Positions 8,314-17,605 of a DNA stretch of 64,000 nucleotides are shown in pieces. The translations under genes and the position numbers were made by a program. The notes below the pieces were generated by a model. The model was not told where the DNA came from. It was given only the letters and a program-made list of their open reading frames with translations, and ran no database searches. The DNA comes from Gaiellasilicea sp963784895 (GTDB taxonomy: Bacteria; Actinomycetota; Thermoleophilia; Gaiellales; Gaiellaceae): contig CAWATM010000010.1 of NCBI GenBank assembly GCA_963784895.1, positions 124,001 to 188,000 of the forward strand, given 5' to 3'. Positions within the stretch are counted from its first letter, which is position 1. Each line of letters opens with the position of its first letter.

Positions 8314-9338
8314 TGGCCAACCCGTACGACACCCTCGGCGTTCCCAAGAACGCCTCGGCCGACGAGATCAAGCAGGCGTACCGCAAGCTCGCCCGCGAGC
8401 ATCATCCCGACGCCAGCGGCGGCGACGAGGCGCGCTTCAAGGAGATCCAGGGCGCCTACGACCTCCTCTCCGATCCGGAGAAGCGGCAGGCGTACGACAC
8501 CTTCGGCTCGACGAACGGCCGTCCCGGCGCGCAGAGCGGCGGGCCGCAGTTCGCCGACTTCGACCTCTCCGATCTCTTCGGCGGCATCTTCGGCGGCGGC
8601 GCGCGCCAGCGCGGCCCCGTGCCGGAGCGAGGCGCGGACATCGAGACCCACACGACGCTCTCGTTCGACGACGCGCTCCGCGGTGCCGAGGTGCGGGTGC
8701 CGGTCGAGCTCGAGACGGCCTGCCGGACGTGCGGCGGCACCGGCGCGGAGCCGGGAACCGCGCCGACGGTCTGCCCCCAGTGCGGCGGCCGCGGCGTCGT
8801 CTCCGACTCGCAGGGGCTGTTCTCGCTCTCGCATCCGTGCCCACGCTGCCGCGGCAACGGCACGATCGTCGAGCACCCCTGCACGACGTGCCGCGGTTCC
8901 GGCCGCGAGCGGACGACGAAGAACTTCAACGTCAAGATCCGGCCCGGGATCAAGGATCGCGCGCGGATCCGTGTCGCCGGCAAGGGGGAGGCTGGGCGGA
9001 ACGGCGGCCCCGCCGGCGACCTCTACGTCGTCGTCCACGTCGAGCCGTCGCCGCTGTACACGCGCCGCGGCGACGATCTGGTCGTCGACGTCCCAGTCGC
9101 GTACGCGGACGCCGCCCTCGGCGCCTCGGTCGACGTCTCGACGCCGGACGGCCCGATCGCGCTGAAAGTCCCCGCCGGCTCGCAGCCCGGCAAGCTGCTC
9201 AAGGTGAAAGGACGCGGCGCCCCCAAGCCGAACGGCGGCAAGGGCGACCTGCTCGCACGGGTGAAGCTGACCGTGCCGGAGAAGCTGTCGAAGAAGGAGC
9301 GCGAACTGCTCGAAGAGCTGCGGAAGGTGGGTCGCTGA
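8313..9338 (+). CDS. dnaJ: co-chaperone DnaJ
   Basis: 341 residues. A J domain with the HPD tripeptide (LAREHHPDASGG) stimulates DnaK ATPase; a short Gly-rich linker follows (LFGGIFGGGARQRG). The zinc-finger region has four CxxCxGxG-type modules: CRTCGGTG, CPQCGGRG, CPRCRGNG and CTTCRGSG. The C-terminal peptide-binding domains end at LLEELRKVGR. It is shorter than the usual 370-380 because the linker and tail are reduced. Its TGA overlaps the ATG of hspR. Confidence 0.97.
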   Translation: MANPYDTLGVPKNASADEIKQAYRKLAREHHPDASGGDEARFKEIQGAYDLLSDPEKRQAYDTFGSTNGRPGAQSGGPQFADFDLSDLFGGIFGGGARQRGPVPERGADIETHTTLSFDDALRGAEVRVPVELETACRTCGGTGAEPGTAPTVCPQCGGRGVVSDSQGLFSLSHPCPRCRGNGTIVEHPCTTCRGSGRERTTKNFNVKIRPGIKDRARIRVAGKGEAGRNGGPAGDLYVVVHVEPSPLYTRRGDDLVVDVPVAYADAALGASVDVSTPDGPIALKVPAGSQPGKLLKVKGRGAPKPNGGKGDLLARVKLTVPEKLSKKERELLEELRKVGR

Positions 9339-9706
9339 TGGACGCGCATCCACGCTACTCGATCTCTGTCGCGGCCGAGCTCGTCGGCATGCACCAGCAG
9401 ACGCTCCGCATGTACGAGTCGAAGGGCCTCGTGCGGCCGCAGCGGACACCCGGCGGCACGCGCCGCTACTCCGAAGCCGACCTCCAGCGGCTGCGCGTCG
9501 TCCAGCGGCTGACGACCGAGCTCGGGCTCAACCTCGCGGGCGTCGAGCACGTGCTCCGGCTCGAGGACGAGCTGCGGCGACAGCGCGCGCGGGCCGAGCG
9601 GCTCGAACGCGAGCTGCGCGAGGAGATTCGGACGGTGCACCGCTCGTACAAGCGGGAGATCGTCCTCTACCAGGCAGCCACTCACCATCCGGCGACGAGG
9701 AACTAG
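9338..9706 (+). CDS. hspR: MerR-family heat-shock repressor HspR
   Basis: 122 residues. The N-terminal MerR-type winged helix-turn-helix reads ISVAAELVGMHQQTLRMYESKGLVRPQRTPGGTRRYSEADL, followed by a coiled-coil dimerisation helix rich in Arg/Glu (LEDELRRQRARAERLERELREE). No C-terminal Cys-rich effector domain is present, as in HspR. Position between dnaJ and clpB is diagnostic; in Streptomyces, HspR represses the dnaK operon and clpB with DnaK as corepressor. The ATG overlaps the dnaJ stop, so the repressor is made in step with the chaperones. Confidence 0.93.
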   Translation: MDAHPRYSISVAAELVGMHQQTLRMYESKGLVRPQRTPGGTRRYSEADLQRLRVVQRLTTELGLNLAGVEHVLRLEDELRRQRARAERLERELREEIRTVHRSYKREIVLYQAATHHPATRN

Positions 9707-9710
9707 AGAG

Positions 9711-12170
<2,460 letters not shown>

Positions 12171-12183
12171 CACGGCGAGTGCC

Positions 12184-12213
12184 TTGACCGGCGCCCGCGT
12201 TTCGTGGTAGGAC
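12184..12213 (+). promoter_or_regulatory. strong-looking sigma-70 type promoter
   Basis: TTGACC (12184-12189), an 18-nt spacer and TAGGAC (12208-12213) match the housekeeping consensus better than most sites here. It would produce a leader of about 125 nt before the ATG at 12345. The leader is GC-rich and ends in a GGGGAGG ribosome-binding site. Confidence 0.5.
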
Positions 12214-12344
12214 GACCTGGCACGAGCGTCGACGTCCGGTCCTGCGGCCCCGGAGAAGGAGGGCCGAGTGTGAGCTGAACCATCGACGTCTGGAGCAGCG
12301 ACCCTGCGGCCTCTCCTGCTTCCCTTTTTCTCTGGGGAGGACCC

Positions 12345-12850
12345 ATGCTGGACACGGATTCCACCGCGACGGTGGACGATTTGGAGCACGATCTCGCCGA
12401 CCTGGACGAGGTCGAGCTCCCCCTCGAGCAGCATCCGAACGGCGGCTCGGCAACGACGGCAGACGACGAGGCGGCGACGGCGATTTCGGTGGCGCTGGCG
12501 CCACCGGTGGAGGAGCCGACCGAGGTCGGCGACCTCGACGCGGTCGCGCTCGACGGCCTCGGCGCGTACCCGCTGCCGTTCCTACGGCCGCTATCGCTCG
12601 ACCGGAGCGCCCTGTCAGGTCGAGTTGCGCGGCGACGTCGACGGCCCTCACCAACGATGCGGATCAGCGCCGACTACTACGCGATCTCCGGCGCGACCGT
12701 CTCGTACTTCGGCTCGATGCGGGTGGACGCATCGGCGGTGGCGATCCCCGCGAGCCATGGCCCGGCGCAGTCCGTACCCTGCGCTCGAGGGGCTACATCG
12801 TCGCGCGCCGGCGCGAGATCGCAGCCGAGGTGGCAACGGCGCTCGAATGA
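12345..12850 (+). pseudogene. unrecognised acidic protein, probably frame-disrupted
   Basis: An ATG with a GGGGAGG Shine-Dalgarno sequence opens an acidic N-terminus (MLDTDSTATVDDLEHDLADL and on to about residue 90). From about 12616 this frame turns into an R-rich, low-complexity reading. A different frame carries a more protein-like stretch (DADQRRLLRDLRRDRLVLRLDAG, RGYIVARRREIAAEVATALE) ending at TGA 12848-12850, with no start codon of its own. The simplest reading is one gene broken by a single-base indel near 12.62 kb. No family is recognised. The 99-aa gene at 12918 follows in the first frame, so an uninterrupted 290-codon ORF also exists here. Confidence 0.35.
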
Positions 12851-12917
12851 CCGATCCGGAACTCCGGGGGACGGCTCCGGCCGCTCCCCGGCCAACTCGA
12901 CGTGGGAGGCTTGGGAC

Positions 12918-13217
12918 GTGGGGACGCTGAGGATCGATCTCCAGGGAGGCTTCGACCGGGACACGGTGGAGATCTGGGTCGACGAGGAGCGCCGCTGGCG
13001 CGAGGAGACGGTGACGACGAAGTTCACTCTCGACCTCGCGGCGTCGGTGCCGCTCGAGGTGCCGGACGGCGCTGCGGACGTACGCGTGACGCTCCCCGAG
13101 CGCGGGATCGAGCAGGTGCTCGAGGCGCTCGTCGCGGGCGAGACGTACATCGTCGTGCGCGTCGAGAACGACAGGCTCGAGCTCGAGCAGCTGGCGGAGG
13201 CGCCCTACTACCTCTAG
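12918..13217 (+). CDS. hypothetical 99-residue protein
   Basis: Begins with GTG, with GGGAGG about 9 nt upstream. The sequence MGTLRIDLQGGFDRDTVEIW has the start of a small beta-sandwich, and later alternating hydrophobic segments (TKFTLDLAASVPLEV, TYIVVRVENDRLELEQL) suggest an all-beta fold. No signal peptide or membrane segment. It is in frame with the preceding 12345 ORF but has its own plausible start and much more protein-like composition. Function unknown. Convergent with the cupin gene. Confidence 0.55.
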   Translation: MGTLRIDLQGGFDRDTVEIWVDEERRWREETVTTKFTLDLAASVPLEVPDGAADVRVTLPERGIEQVLEALVAGETYIVVRVENDRLELEQLAEAPYYL

Positions 13218-13256
13218 GGAGGTAGTCCGGCCGACCGGCGTCGTACCCTCGAACGC

Positions 13257-13310
13257 ATGCTCCCGCCGATCGTCAACAGCGATCCCGGCGACGAGACCGG
13301 CTCCGAGTAG
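13257..13310 (+). CDS. possible 17-residue leaderless small ORF
   Basis: ATG to TAG encodes MLPPIVNSDPGDETGSE. TACCCT at 13244-13249 lies 7 nt before the ATG, matching the leaderless pattern of the window. There is no homology evidence and this could easily be chance. Confidence 0.15.
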   Translation: MLPPIVNSDPGDETGSE

Positions 13311-13318
13311 CCCTCTCG

Positions 13319-13697
13319 TCAGACCGGATCGAGAAACGTCGTCTCGCCGCGCTCGGGTGGAGCGCCGACGATGAACAGGCGCAGCTCGTCCTCGTGCCGG
13401 TTCGAGAGCTGCAGCGCCGTGCCCGGCTGGACAACGAGCACGCTTCCCGACGCGAGCTCGTGCTCTTCGACGGCGCCATCCTCGCCCATGTGGATCGTCA
13501 GCGTCCCCGTCATCACGACGAAGACTTCCTCCTGGACCGGGTCGATGTGGCGGCGCCCGACGGCACCCGGCGGGTAGCGGAAGAGGTTCGCCCGCGAGCT
13601 GCGTCATCGCGCCGGAGAGCTCGGCGACGAGGCGCGGGTCGCCCGGGAAGCGCGGCTGCCAGCCGAGCTCGCCGGCGTGGAAGATCGTGTACGCCAC
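13319..13697 (-). pseudogene. cupin-domain protein with a +1 frameshift
   Basis: The first frame gives MAYTIFHAGELGWQPRFPGD and on to SGAMTQLA; the second continues ANLFRYPPGAVGRRHIDP, EEVFVVMTGTLTIHMGEDG and GSVLVVQPGTALQLSN. Together these form a complete 125-residue single-domain cupin, a small metal-binding beta-barrel. The reading frame breaks at the CCC run 13591-13593 (plus strand); removing one base restores it. The second cupin motif ends in RHEDELRLFIVGAPP, typical of sugar- or auxin-binding-like cupins. The GTG start is supported by GAGAAT 6 nt upstream. It may be a sequencing error rather than a dead gene. Confidence 0.75.
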
Positions 13698-13723
13698 GCG
13701 TCGATTCTCGCACGGCCGCAGCT

Positions 13724-13766
13724 GATCAGTCCGGGGAACAGTCCCTGACCCGAGACTGCGCGAGTG
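13724..13766. repeat. GGGGAC/GTCCC intergenic repeat, copy 2
   Basis: Contains AGTCCGGGGAACAGTCCCTGA, then a trailing GTGTCAG that is also present at the end of the copy near 2726. It lies between the cupin start and the end of the BTAD-BMP gene. Confidence 0.45.
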
Positions 13767-15716
13767 TCAGCCGCAACCACGACAAGAGACTTCAGAGATC
13801 GCCGTCAGTCGGGAACTCTGGGGCATTTCGTGCGCTCGAAGCCGCGCAGCTTCTTGCGCAACCTTGTCCCGGACCAGCGGCGGCACGTCGGGGTTGATAC
13901 CGACGAGCGCGACGGCGTCGTCGACGAGTCCGAGCTCGACGTCCCCACCCGGCGGCAGCCGTCCCTCCAGGTACCAGCTCACACTCAGATTGACGAGGCG
14001 ATCGTAGCGCTGGGACGCAGACACGAGAATGTGCGGGCCGAGGTGCGAGAGATCCCCGCCGGTCGCGACGCCCCACACGCCGCGAATGGCGGCGGCCGAG
14101 AGCGCGCCCAGAGCGCAATCGCCTGCTGTGGCAAAGACGATGCCTGACCCGGCGTCGATCTGCCGGTTCGCGATCCTCTCGCAGGTCGCCTGGTCGTCGA
14201 ACTCGAACGAATAGTCGGTGCGAACCTCCACGCCCGGAAGGGCGCGCCGAATCCCCGTTGAGAACCCTTGAACCAATACCTCCTGTTGTGGGAAGCCCCG
14301 CTCGCCGCTGATGATCGAGACAAGGTGTCGACCACCCTGGGGCGGCGTTCGCCGAGCCTCCATGAGGCCGCTCAGGTACCCGGCGAGATGGGCGGCCTGG
14401 CCGGTGCGTAACTTCAGCGCAGTGACATTGGGAGCGCCTCCGAGTTCGGCCCCCTTCGCACAGCAGTAGTCGAGGAAGACGAAACGTGTGTCTGGGTGCT
14501 GGTCGACGACGTCGAAGAACGGCGGCCCGGTGAGGCCCAGAGGCCACAACACGAGATCGAACTTCCCGGACCGAAGGCGCGCAGAGAGCCGGTCGACATC
14601 TTCCCGCGAGCCCAGCTCGAAGCCGCCCGACGGTGGGCGGCGCGGGAACAGGTCGACGATCTCCGTCTCGAGCTCGTGCTTGCGCTCGGCCTCCAGAAGC
14701 CCGTCCACGAACGGCCTCCAACCCGCTTCGTCGCGGCTGCTGAGGCTGCCTGGATCCCACATTCGGATCAGAGCCACGCGAGTCGCGTCCCCGCCGCCTG
14801 GCAGCGCTGCATCGGTCAGGACGAGGCGGAGAGCAATCGCCGTCGCGGCGAGAGCCAGTGCTCCCGCGATCACAATCGCGGACAGTCTCCGAGCTTTCAT
14901 CAGCCTCGTCCGCCGACCGTCGCGGGCCTGCACCGGCTGCGCCGGGGTCCGAAGGTGAGGCTCCTGGCGGACGATCTGCCCGGCGAGGCGCTGAAGCTCC
15001 TCGCCCGGCCTGAGGCCGAGATCGTCTTCTAGGGCGCGCCGCGTCCGCTCGTAGACCTCGAGTGCCTCGACGTGACGACCCGAGCGATACAGCGCCACCA
15101 TGAGCTGCGCGACGAGCCGCTCGCGATACGGCGTTTCCTCGACCAGCCGGCGCAGCTCGCCCACGAGCTCGGCATGGCGGCCAAGGGCCAGATCAGCGTC
15201 GACGCGGATCTCGAACGCCCTCGAGCGAAGCTCGTCGAGACGCTCGGCTTCCGCGCGGCTCTCCAGGTGCAGCGTCACGTCCGCGAGAACAGGGCCGTGC
15301 CAGAGGCCGAGTGCCTCCTTCGCGATGGACGCGGCACGCGGATCGTCACCTGCGGCCAGCGCCTGGGCTGCTTGGTCTACGAGCGTCTTCGAAGACCTGT
15401 GAGTCGAGAACAGCCTCACCGACGTCGATCCGGTAGCCGCCTCCCCGTCGCTCGACGGCGATCCCGTACGGGGAGAGAGCCCGGCGGAGCCGCGACACGT
15501 ATGACTCCAGGCTGTGCGCTGCGGAAGCTGGGGGATCATCCCCCCAGACCTCGTCGAACAGGCGCTCGACGGGCACGAGCTCGCCCCTGTGGAGAAGCAG
15601 GGCTGCGAGAACAGCCCGCTGCTTACCCCCGCCGAGCTCGAGCGCGCGCTCCCCGACCTTGGCCTCGAGCCCGCCGAGAATGCGAAACCGGAGAGGTGCT
15701 GACTCGGCCGTGTCAT
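13767..15716 (-). CDS. transmembrane SARP-like regulator: winged helix (scrambled) - BTAD - TM - BMP binding domain
   Basis: About 649 residues. In the annotated frame, residues of about 110-235 form a bacterial transcriptional activator domain (LVDQAAQALAAGDDPRAA, then LDELRSRAFEIRVDADLALGRH and ALYRSGRHVEALEVYERTRR). A basic stretch (RDGRRTRLMKARR) precedes one transmembrane helix (about 272-292), and the rest is a Med/BMP-type periplasmic binding fold (VALIRMWDPGSLSS, FVFLDYCCAKGAELGG, GIVFATAGDCALGAL). An OmpR/AfsR-like winged helix (RFRILGGLEAKVGERALELG, then VERLFDEVWGDDPP and SRLRRALSPYGIAVERRGGG) is encoded at about 15690-15395 but in another frame: a -1 near 15690 and a +1 near 15395 compensate. 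If the indels are artefacts, this is a membrane-spanning one-component regulator sensing a nucleoside-like or other BMP ligand. Confidence 0.8.
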   Translation of the reverse strand: MTRPSQHLSGFAFSAGSRPRSGSARSSSAGVSSGLFSQPCFSTGASSCPSSACSTRSGGMIPQLPQRTAWSHTCRGSAGLSPRTGSPSSDGEAATGSTSVRLFSTHRSSKTLVDQAAQALAAGDDPRAASIAKEALGLWHGPVLADVTLHLESRAEAERLDELRSRAFEIRVDADLALGRHAELVGELRRLVEETPYRERLVAQLMVALYRSGRHVEALEVYERTRRALEDDLGLRPGEELQRLAGQIVRQEPHLRTPAQPVQARDGRRTRLMKARRLSAIVIAGALALAATAIALRLVLTDAALPGGGDATRVALIRMWDPGSLSSRDEAGWRPFVDGLLEAERKHELETEIVDLFPRRPPSGGFELGSREDVDRLSARLRSGKFDLVLWPLGLTGPPFFDVVDQHPDTRFVFLDYCCAKGAELGGAPNVTALKLRTGQAAHLAGYLSGLMEARRTPPQGGRHLVSIISGERGFPQQEVLVQGFSTGIRRALPGVEVRTDYSFEFDDQATCERIANRQIDAGSGIVFATAGDCALGALSAAAIRGVWGVATGGDLSHLGPHILVSASQRYDRLVNLSVSWYLEGRLPPGGDVELGLVDDAVALVGINPDVPPLVRDKVAQEAARLRAHEMPQSSRLTAISEVSCRGCG

Positions 15717-15757
15717 CTAGCTAATCACGCTTCGCAGTTCCTGGAAAGCAGACGATT

Positions 15758-15775
15758 TCGAGCTTTTTGCGAGCC
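15758..15775. promoter_or_regulatory. candidate SARP-type direct repeat in the divergent intergenic region
   Basis: TCGAGCT (15758-15764) and GCGAGCC (15769-15775) share the core CGAGC at an 11-nt period, the arrangement reported for Streptomyces SARP operators (TCGAGNN heptamers). They lie between the BTAD regulator (minus) and the secreted-protein gene (plus). Only two repeats are seen, and no good -10 sits at the expected distance. Confidence 0.3.
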
Positions 15776-15835
15776 GGCTGCAAGACCGCCCACCGAACCT
15801 CCTGGCGACATCGAGTGTCACGAACGGAGGTAGGC

Positions 15836-16310
15836 ATGAGAGCGATACAGGCCCTACTCGCTGCGCTCGTCGCGGCGATCATCCTGACGTCCGTTGCGGC
15901 GGCCGGCCCCGAGGCAGCGAAGCAGCGGGTGGTGATCAACATGAAGATCTATCCACAGAAGTCGTTTGTCCTCCTGCCGCTGCGATGCCGGTCCCCTGGA
16001 CACCGACACAGGCACGATCAGCAGCAACTGGACGAGCATCCCCGGACGCGACGTGATGCGCGACGGCCAGAAAGTCACGATCTACAACGGAGCCGTGACG
16101 ACGCTCACCGGGAAGCGAGGCACCCTCACGATTTCGGACCGGAACGAGTGGGTCGACGTCGGAAACAACGACAGCATTGCCATCAGCACCTGGAAGGTCG
16201 TGCGCGGGACCGGCCAGTACGCCGGGATCGTCGGGAAGGGCCGGGGTGGCCATGCAGGCCTCGGAAGCCCTGGTACGCACGCTACGAGGGCTTACCTGAC
16301 CGTTCCGTGA
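15836..16310 (+). pseudogene. small secreted beta-rich protein, frame-disrupted
   Basis: A GGAGG Shine-Dalgarno sequence and ATG open a signal peptide (MRAIQALLAALVAAIILTSVAAA). The mature part moves to another frame near 15983 (+1), giving DAGPLDTDTGTISSNWTSIPG, VTIYNGAVTTLTGKRGTL and WKVVRGTGQYAGIVGKGRGG. A short WYARYEG block is out of frame between a -1 near 16271 and a +1 near 16292, before YLTVP and the stop. The G-rich alternating pattern suggests a small beta-barrel; I cannot name a family. It is divergent from the BTAD-BMP regulator, which makes it that regulator's most likely target. Confidence 0.6.
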
Positions 16311-16434
16311 TTGGGCTGAACCAGACGGAGCGGAGCGCGAGGTGGCGCCGCTCCCCTCGAATGGACGAGCAGATGACCACGAATCGAATCCACCACTCGC
16401 GTGTTCGGTCACAACCAGGAGAAAAGGAGTACTG

Positions 16435-17355
16435 ATGAAGCTCGTGACGACACTGACGATCGCTGCCGCGCTGACCTTCGCCGGGGCGGCGGCGGCGATG
16501 CAGTTCTCGGCGTGGGGCAGCGCGCAGAAGATCGACGAGATCGGCGGCAACAGCTCGGAGCTGAACACGGCCTCGCTGGACGGCTGCCCGATCCAGTCGC
16601 CCGACGGCCGCAGCCTGTTCATCGCCTCGAACCGGCCGGGCGGCAAGGGCGGGCTCGACATCTGGGTCGCGACACGGGAGAGCAGCAGCGCGCCGTGGGG
16701 CACGCCGCAGAACTTGCCCGAGCCGGTCAACTCAGCCTCGGACGACTTCTGCCCGACGCCGGTTCACAACGGTCTCTTCTTCGTGAGCCGCAAGGTCGTG
16801 CCGGGCCTCACTTGCGGACTCGGCGATATCTACTTCACCCGCTTCAACAAGCACCACGGCTGGAGCGAGCCGTTCCACTTCGACTGCGCACCCGACGGCC
16901 CGAACACCCCGCTCGACGAGCAAGGCCCGAGCCTGGTCGAGATCGACCGGAGCCAGTACCTCTACTTCTCGAGCTCGAGAGCCGCTGCGCAAGGGGGACT
17001 CGTCCCCGGCGAGATCTACGTCAGCGCGGCGACCCTCGGCGGGTTCGGCCCCGGCGTCGCAGTCGACGGCCTCAACGACGCCGCCGCGAACGACATCCAG
17101 CCGAACATCCGCAAGGACGGACGCGAGCTCGTCTTCAGCTCCGACCGCGCGGGCGGCGCCGGCGGGCAGGACATCTGGGTCTCCACCCGCGCCGGCACCA
17201 GCCACGCCTGGTCGGCCCCTGTCAACCTCGGCCCGGCCGTCAACACGGCCGCGAGCGAATCACGCCCCTCCCTCTCGTGGCACGCCGAGCAGCTCCTGTT
17301 CGGACGCGCGCCCGGGCCTGAGGGGAACAGCGACATCTACGTCAGCACGCGCTAG
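16435..17355 (+). CDS. secreted PD40-type beta-propeller protein
   Basis: 306 residues with an N-terminal signal peptide (MKLVTTLTIAAALTFAGAAAA) and an AAAGGAG Shine-Dalgarno sequence before the ATG. Propeller blades carry the WD40-like PD40 signature: SPDGRSLFIASNRPGGKGGLD, then DIWVATRE, YLYFSSSRAAAQGG, ELVFSSDRAGGAGGQDIWVS and ELLFGRAPG-like repeats. This resembles OmpA/TolB-associated PD40 proteins but has no peptidoglycan-binding domain. It follows the disrupted secreted gene by 124 nt and may share its promoter. The ligand is unknown. Confidence 0.85.
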   Translation: MKLVTTLTIAAALTFAGAAAAMQFSAWGSAQKIDEIGGNSSELNTASLDGCPIQSPDGRSLFIASNRPGGKGGLDIWVATRESSSAPWGTPQNLPEPVNSASDDFCPTPVHNGLFFVSRKVVPGLTCGLGDIYFTRFNKHHGWSEPFHFDCAPDGPNTPLDEQGPSLVEIDRSQYLYFSSSRAAAQGGLVPGEIYVSAATLGGFGPGVAVDGLNDAAANDIQPNIRKDGRELVFSSDRAGGAGGQDIWVSTRAGTSHAWSAPVNLGPAVNTAASESRPSLSWHAEQLLFGRAPGPEGNSDIYVSTR

Positions 17356-17374
17356 CGCGGTCTCACGCCGCAAC

Positions 17375-17409
17375 GGACATGTCCCGGGGACAGACCCTGG
17401 GACACGTCC
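17375..17409. repeat. GGGACA/TGTCCC intergenic repeat, copy 3
   Basis: GGACATGTCC followed by GGGGACAGACCC and TGGGACACGTCC, just after the propeller gene. It is related to the elements at 2726 and 13724. The rest of the gap to 17589 is purine-rich, with no gene or promoter that I can support. Confidence 0.5.
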
Positions 17410-17589
17410 GCTTCAGGCAGGGAGAGGGGGCGACGAGGGGATGGGGAGGCTGAGGGTGCCCGTCACGCCGGCTCGGAGGGGAGAGGAGCCGGCGGTGGCG
17501 TAGGTGGGGCCTCGGTGGTCGCCTTTGAGCATGGCCCCACTCTTGCGCACGCGTCCCGGCCGGACGATTCGGCGTGCCGGTGTTCTCAG

Positions 17590-17605
17590 GTGCGGTTTAC
17601 CGCAC
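17590..17605. terminator. hairpin at the end of the S9 peptidase gene
   Basis: GTGCGG-TTTA-CCGCAC is a perfect 6-bp stem with a 4-nt loop directly abutting the stop codon of the minus-strand S9 peptidase. There is no U tract. Confidence 0.4.

Noticed and set aside
5765..8386. An 873-codon open frame antisense to dnaK/grpE
   Set aside because: Shadow of dnaK codons; no plausible domain, low-complexity Arg/Asp/Leu composition.
13767..15716. A BMP-type ABC importer operon
   Set aside because: No permease or ATPase genes follow, and the BMP part is fused behind a BTAD and a TM helix rather than a lipobox signal peptide.
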